Assembly (NCBI RefSeq): GCF_020012125.1
Contig: NZ_JAIFAG010000001.1
Span: 2,790,001 to 2,854,000 of the forward strand
DNA length: 64,000 nucleotides
Direction: 5' to 3'
Source: Hymenobacter psoromatis
GTDB taxonomy: Bacteria > Bacteroidota > Bacteroidia > Cytophagales > Hymenobacteraceae
The notes beneath the pieces were generated by a model that saw only the letters and a list, made by a program, of their open reading frames with translations, did not search any database and was not told the DNA's origin. Every line of letters starts with the position of its first letter. Position 1 is the first letter of the stretch. The translations under genes and the position numbers were made by a program. Below, piece after piece: positions 62,416 through 64,000 of this stretch.

Positions 62416-64000
62416 TTAAAGGTTTTGCTTTTTCAGCTCGCCCACGGCGTGGTCCACGGCGCGGGCCGTGAGGGCCATGTAGGTGAGCGAGGGGTTCTGG
62501 CAGGCGGTTGAAACCATCGCGGAGCCGTCGGTCACGTATACGTTGGGGGCGTCCCAGACCTGGTTGTGGGCGTTCAGAACCGATGTTTTGGGGTCCCTAC
62601 CCATGCGGGCGGTGCCCATCTCGTGGATGCCGCCGCCCAGGGTGTAGCCGTTGTTGTAGGGCTTCACGTCCTTCAACCCCGCTTTTTCGAGCATTTCCTG
62701 CGCATCGTTCATCATGTCGATGCGCATTTTCTGCTCGTTATCGCGGATGGTGGCATCTATCGCCAGCACGGGCAGGCCCCACTTGTCCTTCTTGGTTTTG
62801 TCGAGGTAGGTGCGGTTGTCATGGTAGGGTAGGGTTTCGCCAAAGCCCGTCATGCCCATCGTCCACTGGCCGGGCTCGCTGAGCGCATCCTTGAAATCGC
62901 CGCCCATGCCCATCTCCGGAATTTCGCGGCTCCAGCCTTCGCGGCCGGCGCTGCCCTGGTAGCCAAAGCCGCGGATGTAGTCGCGCTTATCGCCAAACAG
63001 GTTGCGGTAGCGCGGCACGTAAATGCCGTTGGCGCGGCGGCCGAACACGTACTTGTCTTCGTAGCCGGGCATGGTACCGTGCGCGCCGGCCCGGAAGTGG
63101 TGGTCCATCAGGTTGTGGCCCAGCTCGCCGCTGCTGCTGCCCAGGCCCTCGGGCCACACGTCGGTGGCCGAGTTCATCAGCACCCAGGCCGAGTTCAGGG
63201 TCGAGGCGTTGAGGAAGATAACCTTGGCGTAGTACTCCACCGTCTGGTTGGTTTCGGCATCGAGCACCTCTACCCCCTTGGCCCGCTTGGTATCCTTGTC
63301 GTAGAGGATTTTGGTGACGATGGAAAACGGCCGCAGCGTGAGATTGCCGGTGGCCACGGCGGCGGGCAGCGTGGCCGACTGCGTGCTGAAATACGCCCCG
63401 AATGGGCAGCCCAGCCAGCACTTGTTGCGGTACTGGCAGCTGATGCGGTCGTGGTGGTTCTGAGTGATGTTGGCCGTGCGGCCGATAATCATGCGCCGGT
63501 GCTCGTAATTCTTTTTGATGCGGGCGGCTACGTCTTTTTCCACCACGTTCATCTCCATCGCGGGCATGTAGTCGCCGTCGGGCAGTTGCGCCAGGCCGTC
63601 GCGGTTGCCGCTGATGCCCGCAAATTTTTCGGCGTGGCTGTACCAAGGCGCGAGGTCTTTGTAGCGAATGGGCCAGTCTACGGCGATGCCATCCTTGGCG
63701 TTGGCCTCGAAGTCGTAGTCGCTGAGGCGGTAGCTCTGCCGGCCCCACATCAGCGAGCGCCCGCCCACCTGGTAGCCCCGAAACCAGTCGAAGGGCTTCT
63801 TCTCCACGTAGGGACTCTGCTTTTCGTTGACCCAGAAATCGAGGTTGGTTTCGTTGAGCGTGTAGTCGCGGCTCAGCACGGGGTAGTCGGCAATCATCTG
63901 CTGGGTTTTGCCGCCGCGGTGCGGAAACTCCCAGGGAGCTTTGTTGGCATTCACGTAGTCCTTGATGTGCTCGACGTTGCGGCCCCGCTCCAGCATAATG
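62416..64000 (-). CDS. GMC-family oxidoreductase, 5' end outside window
   Basis: 528 codons visible. The N-terminal FAD GxGxxG segment lies beyond the edge. The frame remains open past the ATG at 63996, so the start is not in the window. Seen: GGKTQQMIADYP, CQYRNKCWLGCPFGAYFSTQ (Cys pattern of this subgroup), VIFLNASTLNSAWVLMNSA, GGGIHEMGTARMG with the active histidine, and AMVSTACQNPSLTYMALTAR with the active Asn. Subgroup of gluconate/glucoside dehydrogenases that oxidise a sugar carbon to a ketone. Large subunit of a periplasmic complex with the genes at 61814 and 57486. Confidence 0.93.
   Translation of the reverse strand, partial: IMLERGRNVEHIKDYVNANKAPWEFPHRGGKTQQMIADYPVLSRDYTLNETNLDFWVNEKQSPYVEKKPFDWFRGYQVGGRSLMWGRQSYRLSDYDFEANAKDGIAVDWPIRYKDLAPWYSHAEKFAGISGNRDGLAQLPDGDYMPAMEMNVVEKDVAARIKKNYEHRRMIIGRTANITQNHHDRISCQYRNKCWLGCPFGAYFSTQSATLPAAVATGNLTLRPFSIVTKILYDKDTKRAKGVEVLDAETNQTVEYYAKVIFLNASTLNSAWVLMNSATDVWPEGLGSSSGELGHNLMDHHFRAGAHGTMPGYEDKYVFGRRANGIYVPRYRNLFGDKRDYIRGFGYQGSAGREGWSREIPEMGMGGDFKDALSEPGQWTMGMTGFGETLPYHDNRTYLDKTKKDKWGLPVLAIDATIRDNEQKMRIDMMNDAQEMLEKAGLKDVKPYNNGYTLGGGIHEMGTARMGRDPKTSVLNAHNQVWDAPNVYVTDGSAMVSTACQNPSLTYMALTARAVDHAVGELKKQNL

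Overview
The window looks like chromosomal DNA of a high-G+C Bacteroidota bacterium of the Hymenobacter type (Cytophagales). This rests on gene content, Bacteroidota-type -7 promoter elements (close to TAnnTTTG), near absence of Shine-Dalgarno sequences and the high G+C. The assignment is inference, because no rRNA or marker gene is present.

Layout. (1) 1-1.2 kb: a window-truncated amidohydrolase and a decayed paralogue. (2) 1.5-14.8 kb, plus strand: an MBL-fold hydrolase, a complete N-type ATPase operon (atpDCQRBEFAG, with a c subunit predicted to be Na+-type), then phosphoglucomutase and glycogen phosphorylase. (3) 15-17.6 kb: SDR, AraC regulator and a broken serine recombinase, a likely old insertion. 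(4) 17.7-53 kb, mostly minus strand: a stress and low-energy island. It holds universal stress proteins (USPs), three multi-BON proteins (one fused to USP domains), P-type ATPases of three classes (Ca2+, Cu, H+), phosphoketolase, acetate kinase, class I aldolase, D-lactate dehydrogenase, aldehyde dehydrogenases/SDRs, a 1-Cys peroxiredoxin, oleate hydratase, a BLUF photoreceptor, a lone CheB-type methylesterase, an L,D-transpeptidase and small YtxH/CsbD/SHOCT proteins. (5) 54.6-64 kb: a separate module that looks like 3-keto-glycoside catabolism (DUF1080 hydrolase, three TIM-barrel isomerases, Gfo/Idh/MocA oxidoreductase, cytochrome c, MFS permease, GMC oxidoreductase with its subunit-3-like partner).

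What ties it together. Regions 1, 2 and 4 share a 12-bp palindrome, TGAY-N4-RTCA, of Crp/Fnr type. It precedes most transcription units and lies at one of two fixed distances (24 or 46 bp, +/-1) from a -7 element. Where two copies or half-copies occur they are 22 bp (+/-1) apart. The palindrome is not seen in regions 3 and 5. I read regions 1, 2 and 4 as one Crp/Fnr-type regulon for survival under oxygen or energy limitation: glycogen is mobilised, phosphoketolase/acetate kinase make ATP, ion pumps hold gradients, and USP/BON/Prx proteins protect. This is comparable in content to Anr- or DosR-type dormancy regulons. The regulator gene itself is not in the window.

The region also carries a family of long palindromes (three full copies related by their CGTCATGC ends, one distant relative, one truncated copy), two of them inside the ATPase operon, and several genes in decay: two in-frame stops in the amidohydrolase, frameshifts in a BON-USP gene and a USP remnant, a stop at codon 2 of a His-rich protein, and an acetate kinase 3' fragment beside an inserted SDR gene.
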